64,000 bases of DNA from Deinococcus marmoris (GCF_001949125.1 NZ_MSTI01000018.1:45794-109793), one strand, 5' to 3'; numbered from the stretch's first letter, positions 51,185-62,659 are shown. A program made the numbers and translations. Notes: a model not told the origin generated them from the letters alone.

Positions 51185-53644
51185 CTACTTCTCCCGAATG
51201 CTCCAGCCCTGCGCCCGCACCGCGCCCATCAGACGGTCCATCACAGGATCGACTTCCGCGTCGGTCAGGGTCTTTGCGCCCCGGAAGACCAGCCGCACGG
51301 CCACACTGCGGTTGCCCTCCCCGATCTGATCCCCGGTGTACACGTCGAACGGCTCCACGCTTTCCAGCCCCTCGCCCGCCTCCGCCCGGAGCAGCGCGGC
51401 CACCTCGCCGTAAGCCACGTCCTGCGGGGCAATGACAGCCAGATCGCGCCACGCGACAGGGGCGCGGCTGGGATCGCGGAAGCCCCAGGCCCGGCCTGGC
51501 AGCGGCAGGGCGACTTCCAGCAGGAACGTCTCGCCCTTCAGCCCGAATTCCTGGGCAATTTCGGGATGCACCGCGCCGATCCAGCCGATGGCCTGCCCAT
51601 TCCAGACCACCTCGCCCGCGATGCCGGGATGGAGGGCGCTGGGAACCGCCTCGCCGCGCAACTGACGAATCTCCAGCGCCGCACCCTGACTGGCGGCCAG
51701 CGTTTCCAGCAGGCCCCGGAAGGCGCTGTAGCCGCCCGCCACGCCGCCCTGATGGGTGTTCGGCGCGAGTGGCCCGCGCATCAGCAGGCCCAGACGCTCG
51801 GCCTCGCCACTCTTGGGGAAAATACGGCCCTGTTCGGACAGCAGCACGCGTTCGCCCTTGGGGTGGGCCAACGCGGCGCGCAGCAGGCTGGGGTACAGCG
51901 CCGTCCGCAACGCCGTGCGGTCTACCGTCATTGGATTCCGCAGACGCACGCCGGGAGCTTCCGCCCGCGCTTTCTGCGCTTCATCGTCGCTGGTGAAGGT
52001 GTAGGTCACCACCTCCTGAAAGCCCAGCCCGGCCAGCGTGCGGCGCAGGTTCTGGCGGCTGTCGTTGTCGGCAGATGCGCCGATGTTACTGGCATGGATT
52101 CGCAGCGTGGGCAGCGTTTCGGGCAGTTCGGCGTACCCGTGCAGGCGGGCGACTTCCTCGGCCACGTCCTGCCAGATGATCATGTCGATGTGCCAGGACG
52201 GCGGCGTGACGAGCAGCGTGTCGCCCTCGCCTGCCACCTCGCAGCCCAGGCGGACGAGGATGGCGCGCATCTCCGCCGTGTCGATCTGCATGCCCAGCAG
52301 CGCACGAATGGCGTCGGCAGAGGCGGTGATCTCGCCGGGGATTTCCGGTTCCCCCACCACCGTCGCGCCCGGCTCGATCTGGCCGCCGCCGTATTCGGCC
52401 AGCAGTCCAGCCACGCGGTCCGCAGCTTTTGGCGAGAGCAGTGGATCGACGCCGCGTTCGTAACGGTAAACGGCGTCGGTCTTGAGGCCCAATCTTGTGC
52501 TGGTGCGCCGCAGCAATACCGGGTCAAAGTGCGCGGACTCGATCACCACGTCCGTCGTGTCGGCCCGCACCCGTCCGTGATCGCCGCCCATGATCCCGGC
52601 GATGCCCAGCACCCCCGCCCCCGGCTGGGGCTGTCCGGCGTTGGCGAAGGCCTCGGCCACCGTGGAAACGCCACGTTCGCGTCCGTCCAGAATCAGCAGG
52701 TCCTCGGGGCCAACGGTATGGGTGCCGCCCATCAGATCAGCGACTTCCTCGCCCTGCCGCAGCCCGAAGGCCACCAGAATCCCATCGCCGGTCACGTCGC
52801 GGCGGTCATACAGCGCGGTGGGCTGGCCCAGTTCCAGCATCACATAATTGCTGGTGTCCACGATCAGGTCAATCGGGCGCATTCCCGCCAGAGACAGGCG
52901 GCGTTGCATCCACAGCGGCGAGGGGCCGTTCTGCACGCCGCCCACCGTCCGCGCCGCGAAGTGATCGCAGCCGAAGCGCAGCTTTTTGGATGGATCGCGT
53001 TCGATGGTCAATCCTTTCGGCGGCAGGCTGACCCGGATTTCGCCATCGCCGTGCGCGGCGGGGCCAGCGGGGGGCAACTTCAGCCCCAGCTTGAGGAAGG
53101 CGGCCAGATCGCGCGCCACCCCCAGCGCGCTCAGGGCGTCGGCGCGGTTGGGCGTGACCTCGATATCCAGGACGTGGTCGGTGGGCCACAGTTCATGCAT
53201 GGGCGTGCCGGGTTTCGCCGTACCAGCCGGGAAGGTCAGGATTCCGGCGCTGCTCTCGCCGATGCCCAGCTCCTTGGCGCTGGCGGCCATGCCCCAGGAT
53301 TCGACGCCCTGCAACATGCGGACGCCGTATTCGGTGTCGCCCAGCGCCGTTCCGGGCGTGACCAGCGCCACCACCGTTCCGGCAGGCAGACTCGCCGCAC
53401 CCGGCGCACCCGTAGCGATCACGCGCTCACCGTGCGGCCCGGTGTCCAGCGTGAGCCTCGCCAGTTGCGTGCCTTCCATCGCCTCGGCCCGCGTGATGAC
53501 GGAGAGCAGCACGCCCCCCGGCGGTGTGGGCGTGTCCTCTATGCCTTCCAGCGGGAGGCCCAGATTGGCGAAGATGGGTTCCAGCTCGGTGACGGGCGGA
53601 AGGTTGGGAATCAATTCTTGGAGCCAGGAATAAGGGAGTTTCAT
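51185..53644 (-). CDS. pheT: Phenylalanyl-tRNA synthetase beta subunit
   Basis: 819 residues from ATG 53644 (MKLPYSWLQELIPNLPPV), with AAGAGGTT just upstream; the longer frame is rejected. Domain order is standard: N-terminal domain, tRNA-binding OB fold (about 40-150), B3/B4 editing domain, B5 domain, the catalytic-like class II core (AEEVARLHGYAELPETLP, RNPMTVDRTALRTALYPSLL), and the C-terminal FDX-ACB anticodon-binding domain (DLAVIAPQDVAYGEV...RSVAVRLVFRGAKTLTDAEVDPVMDRL). Forms the (alphabeta)2 enzyme with PheS. Unusually, three genes separate it from pheS. Confidence 0.95.
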   Translation of the reverse strand: MKLPYSWLQELIPNLPPVTELEPIFANLGLPLEGIEDTPTPPGGVLLSVITRAEAMEGTQLARLTLDTGPHGERVIATGAPGAASLPAGTVVALVTPGTALGDTEYGVRMLQGVESWGMAASAKELGIGESSAGILTFPAGTAKPGTPMHELWPTDHVLDIEVTPNRADALSALGVARDLAAFLKLGLKLPPAGPAAHGDGEIRVSLPPKGLTIERDPSKKLRFGCDHFAARTVGGVQNGPSPLWMQRRLSLAGMRPIDLIVDTSNYVMLELGQPTALYDRRDVTGDGILVAFGLRQGEEVADLMGGTHTVGPEDLLILDGRERGVSTVAEAFANAGQPQPGAGVLGIAGIMGGDHGRVRADTTDVVIESAHFDPVLLRRTSTRLGLKTDAVYRYERGVDPLLSPKAADRVAGLLAEYGGGQIEPGATVVGEPEIPGEITASADAIRALLGMQIDTAEMRAILVRLGCEVAGEGDTLLVTPPSWHIDMIIWQDVAEEVARLHGYAELPETLPTLRIHASNIGASADNDSRQNLRRTLAGLGFQEVVTYTFTSDDEAQKARAEAPGVRLRNPMTVDRTALRTALYPSLLRAALAHPKGERVLLSEQGRIFPKSGEAERLGLLMRGPLAPNTHQGGVAGGYSAFRGLLETLAASQGAALEIRQLRGEAVPSALHPGIAGEVVWNGQAIGWIGAVHPEIAQEFGLKGETFLLEVALPLPGRAWGFRDPSRAPVAWRDLAVIAPQDVAYGEVAALLRAEAGEGLESVEPFDVYTGDQIGEGNRSVAVRLVFRGAKTLTDAEVDPVMDRLMGAVRAQGWSIREK

Positions 53645-53685
53645 GGTGGAACCTCTTGATGGGGATGGAGAGGGGAAAAGCAGTA

Positions 53686-54093
53686 TCAGCCAGCGTTTTG
53701 GGCGAGGGTTCGAACCACCCCGCGTACCTGTTCCGGCACCAGATTCACGGTGTCCAGTTCCGACACATTCACCCACTGGGGCGTATACGAGTTCTCGGCG
53801 CTGTTGCGGATGCCTTCGGGACCGTCGCCCAGGCGCATTTCGCCGGACACGAGGGCTACGCGGAAGTAGTGTTCGTGGTTGTCCAGATTGTCCAGCACCA
53901 GCACTTCCTGGCCCACCGTGACCACCAGATTGACTTCCTCCAGCAGTTCGCGGGCGCAGGCTTCGGCAGGGGTTTCGCCAGATTCAATGCCGCCGCCGGG
54001 CAGAGTGGCGTAGGCGCGGCCCGCCTTCTGCCGCAGCATAAGGAGGACTTGAGATTGATCGTTAAGCAGGATGCCGACGGCGCGGGGTCTCAT
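53686..54093 (-). CDS. Nudix hydrolase
   Basis: 135 residues from ATG 54093, preceded by AGGAGA. Nudix box GGGIESGETPAEACARELLE followed by EVNL: the usual Gly of EExGU is Asn here, other metal residues are kept. Starts in a 4-base overlap (ATGA) with the previous Nudix gene and ends 41 nt before pheT. Second of two adjacent Nudix genes inside the pheS-pheT interval. Confidence 0.85.
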   Translation of the reverse strand: MRPRAVGILLNDQSQVLLMLRQKAGRAYATLPGGGIESGETPAEACARELLEEVNLVVTVGQEVLVLDNLDNHEHYFRVALVSGEMRLGDGPEGIRNSAENSYTPQWVNVSELDTVNLVPEQVRGVVRTLAQNAG

Positions 54094-54598
54094 GGATTCT
54101 CCTGGCCCAGATACAGGCTGAGCGCGTTGATGTGGAGAGGATAGAAGTCTTCGGGACGATTTTGCAGATAGCTCCAGCACTCGGCCAGTGGCATCCAGCG
54201 CAGATTTCTCGTTTCGTCCGTCCGCGTCAGCGGCTCACCCTCGGCCTCGCAGAGAAAGCTGTGGAGAATGATCGAATAGCCACCCGACAGGTTCTGGGTG
54301 GTGCAAAACGGCGTATAGCTCATAACGGTGTAGCCGTTCACGGTGCGAGTGATGGCGGTGTCCTCGCCCTCAATTCGGGTCAGGCGCAGGCCCGTTTCCT
54401 CGGCCACCTCGCGGCGCAGGGCGTCAAATACGTTTTCGTATTCGCGCACCTTGCCCGCCGCCACTTCCATCATTCCGTTCTCGATACCCGCGCCCGGCTT
54501 GCGACGCTCCTGAATCAGCAGGCAGCGCACGCCGCCGACTTCGCGGGCAATGATGGCCCCGACGCAGGGAATGGCGAAGGTTTCAGACAATCTCCCGC

Positions 54599-54602
<4 letters not shown>
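54090..54602 (-). CDS. Nudix hydrolase
   Basis: 170 residues. Nudix box AAGKVREYENVFDALRREV followed by AEETGL keeps the catalytic Glu residues. The PCVGAIIAREVGGVRCLLIQERRK start and SYTPFCTTQNLSGGYSIILHSFLCEAEG segment resemble NTP- or ADP-ribose-type Nudix enzymes, but substrate cannot be assigned. Its ATG overlaps the stop of the low-G+C ORF upstream and its stop overlaps the next Nudix start, so the genes are translationally linked. Confidence 0.85.
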
Positions 54603-56470
<1,868 letters not shown>

Positions 56471-56507
56471 GCGGTTTAGGGTAGCAGAATTGGGATGCTG
56501 CGGTGGG

Positions 56508-56646
56508 TGCCACGGCTTAACCCCTCCGGCCCTCCGCGCCACCTCCCCTTAGAAGGGAGGCAAGGAGATTGCTGCGTGGCACGATGAATGACCACTCTTG
56601 GCTCACCTTGAGGGGAGCTGGCTGCGAAGCAGACTGAGGGGTTAAA
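56508..56646. repeat. Intergenic repeat family 1, copy B
   Basis: GGCTTAACCCCTC ... CACTCTTGGCTCACCTTGAGGGG ends ... GACTGAGGGGTTAAA, matching copies at 36.1 and 61.8 kb. Ends are a perfect inverted pair TTAACCCCTC / GAGGGGTTAA. Lies between divergent pheS and glyA. Confidence 0.75.
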
Positions 56647-56779
56647 CCGCAAGCAGCCACCCGCAAAACCGCCAGCCAAAATCTCTTCCCCAGCCTTCAG
56701 ACGTTCAGCTCCTCAGATCCGCCCCTCCCCCCGTCTGTGCTGCCAAGACAGACGCCCATATTCGCACTGGCGGCAGTGT

Positions 56780-56785
56780 TACCGT
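56780..56785 (+). promoter_or_regulatory. -10 element TACCGT for glyA
   Basis: Six bases (GAGGTC) from ATG 56792; that GAGG could also serve weakly as a ribosome site. Confidence 0.45.
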
Positions 56786-56791
56786 GAGGTC

Positions 56792-58027
56792 ATGACGACT
56801 GCCGAGCGCCCCCAGATCCCGTCCGCCCCGCGTGACACGGCCATCTTTGACCTGATCGCGCAGGAGGGCGAGCGCCAGCGCACCGGGCTGGAACTGATCG
56901 CCTCCGAGAACTTCACCAGCGCCGCCGTGCGCGAGGCGGCGGGTAGCGTGCTGACCAACAAATACGCCGAGGGCTACCCCGGCAAGCGCTGGTACGGCGG
57001 CTGCGAAGTGGTGGATCAGGTGGAACTGCTGGCCATCGAGCGGGCCAAGGAACTGTTTGGAGCAACCTGGGCCAACGTGCAGCCCCACAGCGGCAGCAGC
57101 GCCAATATTGCGGTGTACGGCGCACTCCTCAAGCCCGGCGACATCGTGCTGGGCATGGACCTGTCGCACGGCGGGCACCTGACGCACGGCAGCCCGGTCA
57201 ACTTCAGCGGCAAGAATTACACGGTGGTCAGCTACAAAGTCAGCCCCGAAACTGAACTGATCAACATGGATGAGGTTCGCCGCCTGGCGCACGAACACAA
57301 GCCGCAGATGATCATCGCCGGGGCCAGCGCCTACAGCCGCATCATCGACTTTGAGGCATTCCGCACCATCGCCGATGAAGTGGGTGCAATCCTGTTCGCC
57401 GATATCGCGCACATTGCCGGCCTAGTGGCCGCCGGGGTGCATCCCAGCCCACTGCCGCACGCACACATCGTCGCCACCACCACGCACAAGACCCTGCGCG
57501 GCCCCCGCAGCGGTCTGCTGCTGAGCAGTGACCCCGACATTGCGGCCAAGATGGACCGCTCGGTCTTCCCCGGTCATCAGGGTGGGCCACTGGAACACAT
57601 CATCGCGGCCAAGGCGATTGCTTTTGGCGAGGCGTTACAACCGGAATTCAAGGCGTATGCCGCTCAGATCATCAAGAACGCTCAGGCGCTGGCCGCCGCG
57701 TTTCAGGCCAAGGGCTACCGCGTCGTGTCCGGCGGCACCGACAACCACCTGTTCCTGCTGGACCTGCGCCCACAGGGGCTGAACGGCACCAAGGCCACCA
57801 AGGCGCTGGACGCCAACCACATCACCATCAGCAAGTCCACGCTGCCCTACGACACCGAGAAGATCCTGCACGGCGGCGGCATCCGCATCGGCACGCCCGC
57901 CGTGACCACGCGCGGCATGGTGGAAAGCGACATGCCAAAAATTGCCGACCTGATCGACCGGGCGCTGAAAGGCGAGAACGTGAAGGACGAGGTCCATGCC
58001 TTCGCCGGGGGCTTCCCGCTGCCCTGA
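56792..58027 (+). CDS. glyA: Serine hydroxymethyltransferase
   Basis: 411 residues. [78 protein letters not shown] and the PLP-lysine segment [15 protein letters not shown] (Lys about 229) are all canonical, with STLPYDTEK and [15 protein letters not shown] near the end. Converts serine plus tetrahydrofolate to glycine and methylene-THF, the main one-carbon source. Followed by a clear terminator, so monocistronic. Confidence 0.97.
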   Translation: MTTAERPQIPSAPRDTAIFDLIAQEGERQRTGLELIASENFTSAAVREAAGSVLTNKYAEGYPGKRWYGGCEVVDQVELLAIERAKELFGATWANVQPHSGSSANIAVYGALLKPGDIVLGMDLSHGGHLTHGSPVNFSGKNYTVVSYKVSPETELINMDEVRRLAHEHKPQMIIAGASAYSRIIDFEAFRTIADEVGAILFADIAHIAGLVAAGVHPSPLPHAHIVATTTHKTLRGPRSGLLLSSDPDIAAKMDRSVFPGHQGGPLEHIIAAKAIAFGEALQPEFKAYAAQIIKNAQALAAAFQAKGYRVVSGGTDNHLFLLDLRPQGLNGTKATKALDANHITISKSTLPYDTEKILHGGGIRIGTPAVTTRGMVESDMPKIADLIDRALKGENVKDEVHAFAGGFPLP

Positions 58028-58055
58028 AGTTCCAGCAGGATTTTTCAGGCCCATT

Positions 58056-58078
58056 CCCCTCTTCACGGAGGGGTTTTT
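58056..58078 (+). terminator. Terminator of glyA
   Basis: CCCCTC (58056-58061), loop TTCACG, GAGGGG (58068-58073), five T. Confidence 0.8.
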
Positions 58079-58156
58079 GCTGGCCTGGAGACGGAATGCC
58101 GTGCCACTCTCGCCTCATTCTCAAGTTCTGTGAGAACACTGTCAGTTTGGCGGGAC

Positions 58157-58162
58157 TAGGCT
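58157..58162 (+). promoter_or_regulatory. -10 element TAGGCT for the HD-GYP gene
   Basis: Seven bases from ATG 58170, no Shine-Dalgarno. Confidence 0.5.
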
Positions 58163-58169
58163 TGCTGTC

Positions 58170-59309
58170 ATGAGTCTCGCTTCCGTCCCAGCGCCGACAG
58201 GGTTCCAAGGCCCACACGAACCCGGAGTGCTGGAACTGACCTTGCAGCTCACACGGCTGGGCCTGAACGCGCCCGACCTGGGCAGCGCCATGACCCCGGT
58301 GCTGGACGCGCTGGTGGCCCAGACCTCGGCGGTGGGGGCGGGGTATTTTCAGCTCGCGGATCAGACGCTGGCCTACCATGCCCGCGCGGCCAGCGGCGTG
58401 ATGCCCGAGGGACCGGCGATGGACGCGCTGCTGGCGCACGGTCTGCCGCGCCATCTGCCGCTGATCGGCGCGCTGGAAGCCTCGCCAGACATCCTGTATT
58501 TTCAGGACACGGACGGCGAACCTGCCGCCAGCGGATTCCCGGAACTGGGCGTGTGCGCGTTGATTGCCGCGCCGATCCATGACCGCGCCGGGCGACTGGT
58601 CGGCGCGCTGCTGGCCCACGTCTTTCAGCCCCACGACTGGTCTGGACCCGAGCGGCATCTGATCGACAGTGTGACCGGCCTGCTGACCCTGCTGGCTGCC
58701 CGCCTGGACGCTGAGGAACGCGAACACGCCGCCCACGAGGGTGCCCTGCGCGCGATGGGCCTGTCGCTGGAGGCCCGCGACGCCGAGACGCAGGGCCACA
58801 CGGACCGGGTCACGGCGCTGGCCTTGCGGCTGGGCCAGCATTTCGGGCTGGAGGCGAGCGCGTTGCGGGCGCTGCGCTGGGGCGCGTACCTGCACGACAT
58901 CGGCAAGGTGGCGGTGCCCGACTCGATCCTGCTGCACGGTGGTCCACTGACCCCGCCCATGCGCGCCCGTATGGAAATGCACGTCACCGACGGCGTGACC
59001 CTGGCGCGGCACCTGCCCTTCCTGCCCGCCGCCACCCTGGACGTGATCGCCGGACACCACGAACGCTGGGACGGCGCAGGCTACCCGCAACAGCTCTGCG
59101 GCGAGCAGATTCCCCTGCTGTCCCGGATTTTTGCCGTCTGCGACGTATTCGACGCCCTGACCAACGTGCGGCCCTACAAGCGGGCCTGGACGGTCACCGA
59201 AACCCTGACCCATATTCAGGCTGCCAGCGGCCAGCATTTCGATCCGCAGGTAGTGGCCGCGCTGCTGGACGTGCTGGCCGACGCCAGTGGTTTGCCGGAA
59301 TCCGCCTGA
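58170..59309 (+). CDS. GAF plus HD-GYP phosphodiesterase-type regulator
   Basis: 379 residues. Residues about 30-175 form a GAF-like sensor (LVAQTSAVGAGYFQLADQ, GVCALIAAPIHDRAGRLVGALLAHVF). The C-terminal HD-GYP domain has HTDRVTALALRLGQHFGL, LHDIGKVAVPDSIL, HVTDG, GHHERWDGAGYP and FAVCDVFDALTNVRPYKRAW. Such domains hydrolyse cyclic di-GMP; HDxGK and HHE-DGxGYP are intact, so activity is plausible. Cytosolic (no membrane helix). Convergent with the HAD gene. Confidence 0.9.
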   Translation: MSLASVPAPTGFQGPHEPGVLELTLQLTRLGLNAPDLGSAMTPVLDALVAQTSAVGAGYFQLADQTLAYHARAASGVMPEGPAMDALLAHGLPRHLPLIGALEASPDILYFQDTDGEPAASGFPELGVCALIAAPIHDRAGRLVGALLAHVFQPHDWSGPERHLIDSVTGLLTLLAARLDAEEREHAAHEGALRAMGLSLEARDAETQGHTDRVTALALRLGQHFGLEASALRALRWGAYLHDIGKVAVPDSILLHGGPLTPPMRARMEMHVTDGVTLARHLPFLPAATLDVIAGHHERWDGAGYPQQLCGEQIPLLSRIFAVCDVFDALTNVRPYKRAWTVTETLTHIQAASGQHFDPQVVAALLDVLADASGLPESA

Positions 59310-59322
59310 CCAGCGGGAAAAC

Positions 59323-59955
59323 TCAGGCCAGCGCCAGCACATCCCGCAGATCGCCCAGAACGGCGTCCGGCCTCTCCCCTGCCAGCGCGTGTCCGGTGCA
59401 AAGGAAGGCCGCCCGCAGCCCCACCGCCTGCGGCCCCGTGATGTCGTTGCGCGGCGAGTCGCCCACGAACCAGGCGTCGGCGGCATCTACACCCAGCCGC
59501 TCCAGCGCCAGCCGGTAGATCGCCGGATCGGGCTTACTGAGGCCCACGGCTTTGCTGATCACCACATCGTCCACCCGCCGGGTCAGGTCCAGCCCGTGCA
59601 GCGTCTGCCGCTGCTTAAGCTCCCAGCCGTTGGTCACGATGCCCAGCAGGACGCCGCGCTGTCGCAGCTCAGCCAGAACAGCGTGGGTGTGCGGCACGGG
59701 GACGGGCTGGCCGAAGGCGTGATCGGAAAAATCGTCCAGCAACGCCTGTGCCGGATGCGCCAGCCCAAATTCCCGCACCAGCAGAGGCATCACCTCGGAC
59801 TTGGGGCGGTAGCCGAAATCGTCCAGTTTCAGAAAGCGGGCGGCGTAAGCTGCGGGCAGATCAAACCGCCGGGTGTGGCCCTTGAGCCACTGGAAAATGG
59901 TGGCGTTGCGGTCATGCAGCGTGCCGTCCAGATCGAACAGCACCGCCTTCAACAT
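59323..59955 (-). CDS. HAD-superfamily hydrolase
   Basis: 210 residues from ATG 59955, with TTGAGGG upstream. HAD motif I LFDLDGTLHDRN (7-18), motif II GIVTNGWELK, motif III Lys in VISKAVGLSKPDPAIY, motif IV WFVGDSPRNDITGP. Cap-type 1 small-molecule phosphatase, similar to pyrimidine 5'-nucleotidase YjjG and phosphoglycolate phosphatase groups; substrate unknown. Starts 8 nt after the TrxB-like gene stop on the same strand, suggesting an operon SDR - TrxB-like - HAD. Confidence 0.88.
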   Translation of the reverse strand: MLKAVLFDLDGTLHDRNATIFQWLKGHTRRFDLPAAYAARFLKLDDFGYRPKSEVMPLLVREFGLAHPAQALLDDFSDHAFGQPVPVPHTHAVLAELRQRGVLLGIVTNGWELKQRQTLHGLDLTRRVDDVVISKAVGLSKPDPAIYRLALERLGVDAADAWFVGDSPRNDITGPQAVGLRAAFLCTGHALAGERPDAVLGDLRDVLALA

Positions 59956-59962
59956 CTGGCCC

Positions 59963-60913
59963 TCAAGCCACGCCCACCTGCGGGTCCTCGTGCGGCGATT
60001 TGTGGAAGGCCGCACCCCGCGCCCGCACGTCCTCGTGGATCAGGGTGGTATTCAGGCTGACTGCCGCCGTCATTCCGCTGGCGGCGGCGTTGGTGACGTA
60101 CTGCGGCGCTCCGGCCATGTCCCCGGCGGCCCAGATGCCACGCACGCTGGTCATGCCATTCTCGCTGACCGTCACGCGGCTCTTGGCGTCCAGCTCACAG
60201 CCCAGCGTAGCGGGCAGGCCACTGTTCTGCACCTGGGTGGGATTGAGGAACAGCCCTTCCAGGTCCAGACACTTGCCATTGCGGAAATGCACGGTCACGC
60301 CGTCTTTCCCGCTGATCCGCACGACGGGCTGGGTGTAGAGGGGCACATCGATACGCTGCAAATCCTCGCGCTGCTCTTCAGTCAGTTCGTCGGGGCCGTC
60401 GGCGAGCAGACTGACTTCCTCGACCCAGGCACGCACATTCAGCGCCAGATGATGGCCCTCCTGATGGCTGCCCAGCACGCCCAGCTTCGCGTCGCGGTTG
60501 GGCCAGCCGTCGCAGTACGGGCAGTGGTGGACACTCAGGCCCCAGCGTTCGCGCAGACCGGGAATATGCGGCAGTTTGTCGCGCACGCCGCTGGCAAACA
60601 GCAGCCGCCTCGCCCTGGCCCAGCCGCCATCGTGACGGACGGCAAATCCATCCTCGAAAGGTTTGGCCTCACGGGCAGGTGTGTGCAGCACGGTCACGTC
60701 ATACGGCTTCAGATCGTGTAAACCCAGGGTTTTGAGGTCCGTGGGCGCGCAGCCGTCGCGGGTGAAGACGTTGTGGGCTGCCGTGGCACGGGCGTTGCGT
60801 GGGGGGCCGCCGTCCAGCAGCAGCACGCGCCGTTCCGCGCCGCCCAGGGTCAGGGCCGCCGTCAGTCCAGCGGGGCCAGCGCCGACGATGACCACATCAT
60901 AATCTCGCGTCAC
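59963..60913 (-). CDS. Thioredoxin-reductase-like FAD/NAD(P) oxidoreductase
   Basis: 316 residues. FAD Rossmann motif VVIVGAGPAGLTAALTL (7-23), LLLDGGPPRN, redox-active pair in HHCPYCDGW, and GIWAAGDMAG near the C-terminus. The second dinucleotide site reads GVLGSHQEGHH instead of GxGxxA, so NADPH binding may be altered. Some TrxB-like proteins with this pattern oxidise small thiols or dithiols. ATG overlaps the SDR stop by 4 bases, coupling it to the upstream SDR. Confidence 0.87.
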   Translation of the reverse strand: MTRDYDVVIVGAGPAGLTAALTLGGAERRVLLLDGGPPRNARATAAHNVFTRDGCAPTDLKTLGLHDLKPYDVTVLHTPAREAKPFEDGFAVRHDGGWARARRLLFASGVRDKLPHIPGLRERWGLSVHHCPYCDGWPNRDAKLGVLGSHQEGHHLALNVRAWVEEVSLLADGPDELTEEQREDLQRIDVPLYTQPVVRISGKDGVTVHFRNGKCLDLEGLFLNPTQVQNSGLPATLGCELDAKSRVTVSENGMTSVRGIWAAGDMAGAPQYVTNAAASGMTAAVSLNTTLIHEDVRARGAAFHKSPHEDPQVGVA

Positions 60914-61623
60914 TGGGGGCCGGGCCGGACGGTCAGGTCCGTGAGGGTGGCGTCACGCGGGGCGTTCAGGACGAAGGCGATGGTGGCCGCCAGCGTCTGC
61001 GGATCGATAAAAGCTTCCGGCGTGTACTCGGCCCCCTCCTGGGAGCGCACCTTGCGCTGCATCTCGGTGGCGGTGCGCCCTGGATACAGCGAGGTGACGC
61101 GCACGCCGTTCGCCTCTTCCTCGCCGCGCAGGGCATCGGCCAGAGCCTTCAGGGCAAACTTGCTGGCCGCGTAGCTGCCCCAGCCCGCATTGGCGCTGAG
61201 GCCCGCGCCGCTGTTGACGAAGACGAAGGTTCCGCGCTCCTGGCGCACCGTGGGCAGCAGCAGACGGGTCAGCTCGGCAGGCGCAACCGTGTTCACCGCC
61301 AGCGTATGGGTCCAGACCGCGTAGTCCTGTTCGGCCACCGCGCCCAGCTCCACCACTCCAGCGTTGTGGACGACGTTGGACACCCGGCCCAGTCCGGCCA
61401 GCACACCCGCAAACGTTTCCGGGCGCGTCAGATCGAGGACCAGCGGGTGCCCACCGACTTCGGCACACAGGGCGTTCAAGGCCGCGCCACCGCGCCCGCC
61501 CAGGATCAGTTCGTGGGTGCCCGCCAGCGCGCGGGCCAGGGCGCTGCCGATGCCGCCGGACGCCCCGGTGATCAGGGTGACGGGCTTTGCGGCGCTGCTT
61601 TTTTCTGGATTGCTCAAACTCAT
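60910..61623 (-). CDS. Short-chain dehydrogenase/reductase
   Basis: 237 residues. NAD(P) motif LITGASGGIGSALARAL (17-33), VVHNAG, Ser in VNSGAGLSANAG, catalytic Tyr/Lys YAASKFALK, and SLYPGRTATEM. Classical SDR with unknown substrate. TAGCCT lies 7 nt before ATG 61623. First gene of a leftward three-gene set with the TrxB-like and HAD proteins. Confidence 0.87.
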   Translation of the reverse strand: MSLSNPEKSSAAKPVTLITGASGGIGSALARALAGTHELILGGRGGAALNALCAEVGGHPLVLDLTRPETFAGVLAGLGRVSNVVHNAGVVELGAVAEQDYAVWTHTLAVNTVAPAELTRLLLPTVRQERGTFVFVNSGAGLSANAGWGSYAASKFALKALADALRGEEEANGVRVTSLYPGRTATEMQRKVRSQEGAEYTPEAFIDPQTLAATIAFVLNAPRDATLTDLTVRPGPQ

Positions 61624-61630
61624 GACGGGG

Positions 61631-61636
61631 AGGCTA
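61631..61636 (-). promoter_or_regulatory. -10 element TAGCCT for the SDR-TrxB-HAD set
   Basis: Seven bases from ATG 61623. Confidence 0.5.
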
Positions 61637-61720
61637 GCGCGCCAGGGCCATCTGGAAATATCGCTCCTGAAACCGAGTGGCGTTGATGATCTCTTTATCT
61701 GTGATGCGGGTGCTGGAGTC

Positions 61721-61897
61721 TGGTTGCTGGCACGCTCCCACGGTTAACCCCTCTGCCTCCTACGGGAGCACCTCAAAGGGAGGCAAGGGTTTTCTGCGTA
61801 GCAAGATCAATTGCAACTCTTGGCTCCCTTTTGAGGGGAGTTGGCGGCGAAGCCGACTGGCCGGCACAGCTCCGCAGGAGAGGGGTTTCTTTTGCCC
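61721..61897. repeat. Intergenic repeat family 1, copy C
   Basis: Starts with the same GGTTGCTGGCACGCTCC as copy A, then GGTTAACCCCTC, CTCAAAGGGAGGCAAGG, CAACTCTTGGCTCCC, TTGAGGGGAG, GCGAAGCCGACTGG, but carries an extra ~20 bases (CCGGCACAGCTCCGCAGGAG) before the terminal GAGGGGTTT. Fills most of the gap 61624-61974; the rest of that gap shows nothing. Confidence 0.75.
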
Positions 61898-61974
61898 CAG
61901 CGTCAGCTTTTCAGAAGCCCGGCATAGAAACCCGCCGGAGCATCAGCGCTCCAGCGGCTGGCAAAACACTCGCT

Positions 61975-62556
61975 TTACTTGACGGTGATTCGCATGGGCG
62001 CGGCGGGCACCTTGACCAGCAGATCGTCCGCAAAACCCGTCAGCCAGCTTTCCACCATGTACTCGCCGGGGGCCAGTTCCAGCTCGCGCGTGAAGGTCAC
62101 GTTGCCTTTTGCGGCGGCGGTCTTGGTCTCCAGATCCTGGGCGCACAGGCGGGGGGACACGCCGGACAGCGGATATACCACGGCGCGCGTTCCCACCTCC
62201 AGCACGCGCACCTGCGGGGCGGTAGAGCAGTTCTGCTCGTTGTCGCGCCGCACGCTGAAGGTGATCGGCGTGGCGCGGCTGCTGCGGACGGTGAAGGTCA
62301 GGGCCACCTTGCCGGTCACGGTGCGCGGCACGAACAGGTTGGCCTGCACGTCCGGCAGCGCCACGGCGGCGGGCGCGGGGGTAGACGGCGCGGTGAGCAT
62401 CGCCGGGGCGGGCGGTGTCGGCACTGAAGGCGGCGAAACTGGCAGCGGGGTCATCACCGGGGGAATCTCGGGCAGGGTAGCGGGGGCGGTGTCCTGCGCG
62501 GCAGCCAGAACGGGCAGGGTCAGCAGGGCGGTCAGCAACAGGGCGCGGGGCTTCAT
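61975..62556 (-). CDS. Exported hypothetical protein
   Basis: 193 residues from ATG 62556 (MKPRALLLTALLTLPVLAAAQ), signal peptide cleaved after about residue 20. A Pro/Thr/Ala-rich linker (about 20-70) precedes a beta-rich domain: TGKVALTFTVRSSRATPITFSVRRDNEQNCS, VYPLSGVSPRLCAQDLETKT, FTRELELAPGEYMVESWLTGF. Two Cys may pair. No family recognised. TAAGCT 7 nt before the ATG fixes the start over the longer frame. Confidence 0.68.
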   Translation of the reverse strand: MKPRALLLTALLTLPVLAAAQDTAPATLPEIPPVMTPLPVSPPSVPTPPAPAMLTAPSTPAPAAVALPDVQANLFVPRTVTGKVALTFTVRSSRATPITFSVRRDNEQNCSTAPQVRVLEVGTRAVVYPLSGVSPRLCAQDLETKTAAAKGNVTFTRELELAPGEYMVESWLTGFADDLLVKVPAAPMRITVK

Positions 62557-62563
62557 GCGCCCC

Positions 62564-62569
62564 AGCTTA
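62564..62569 (-). promoter_or_regulatory. -10 element TAAGCT
   Basis: Seven bases from ATG 62556 of the exported protein. Confidence 0.5.
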
Positions 62570-62637
62570 GCGGGCCGGGTTGATGAGAGTCTGAAGGCGG
62601 GCAGGAGAGGGAATGTCAAATCGTCTGAAATTGAACC

Positions 62638-62659
62638 TCACACGACTGAAGTCGCGTGA
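62638..62659 (-). repeat. Right-end hairpin of the IS200/IS605-type element
   Basis: TCACACGACT and AGTCGCGTGA pair over 10 bases with one G-U type mismatch around GA. The tnpB stop codon lies inside the stem. In elements of this group a hairpin at this place forms the right end and the 3' part of the guide (omega/re) RNA. On the minus strand AGGTTCAA follows. Confidence 0.6.

Noticed and set aside
53700..53725. GGGTTCGAACC resembling a tRNA T-loop
   Set aside because: Lies inside the coding end of a Nudix gene with no acceptor, D or anticodon stems around it.
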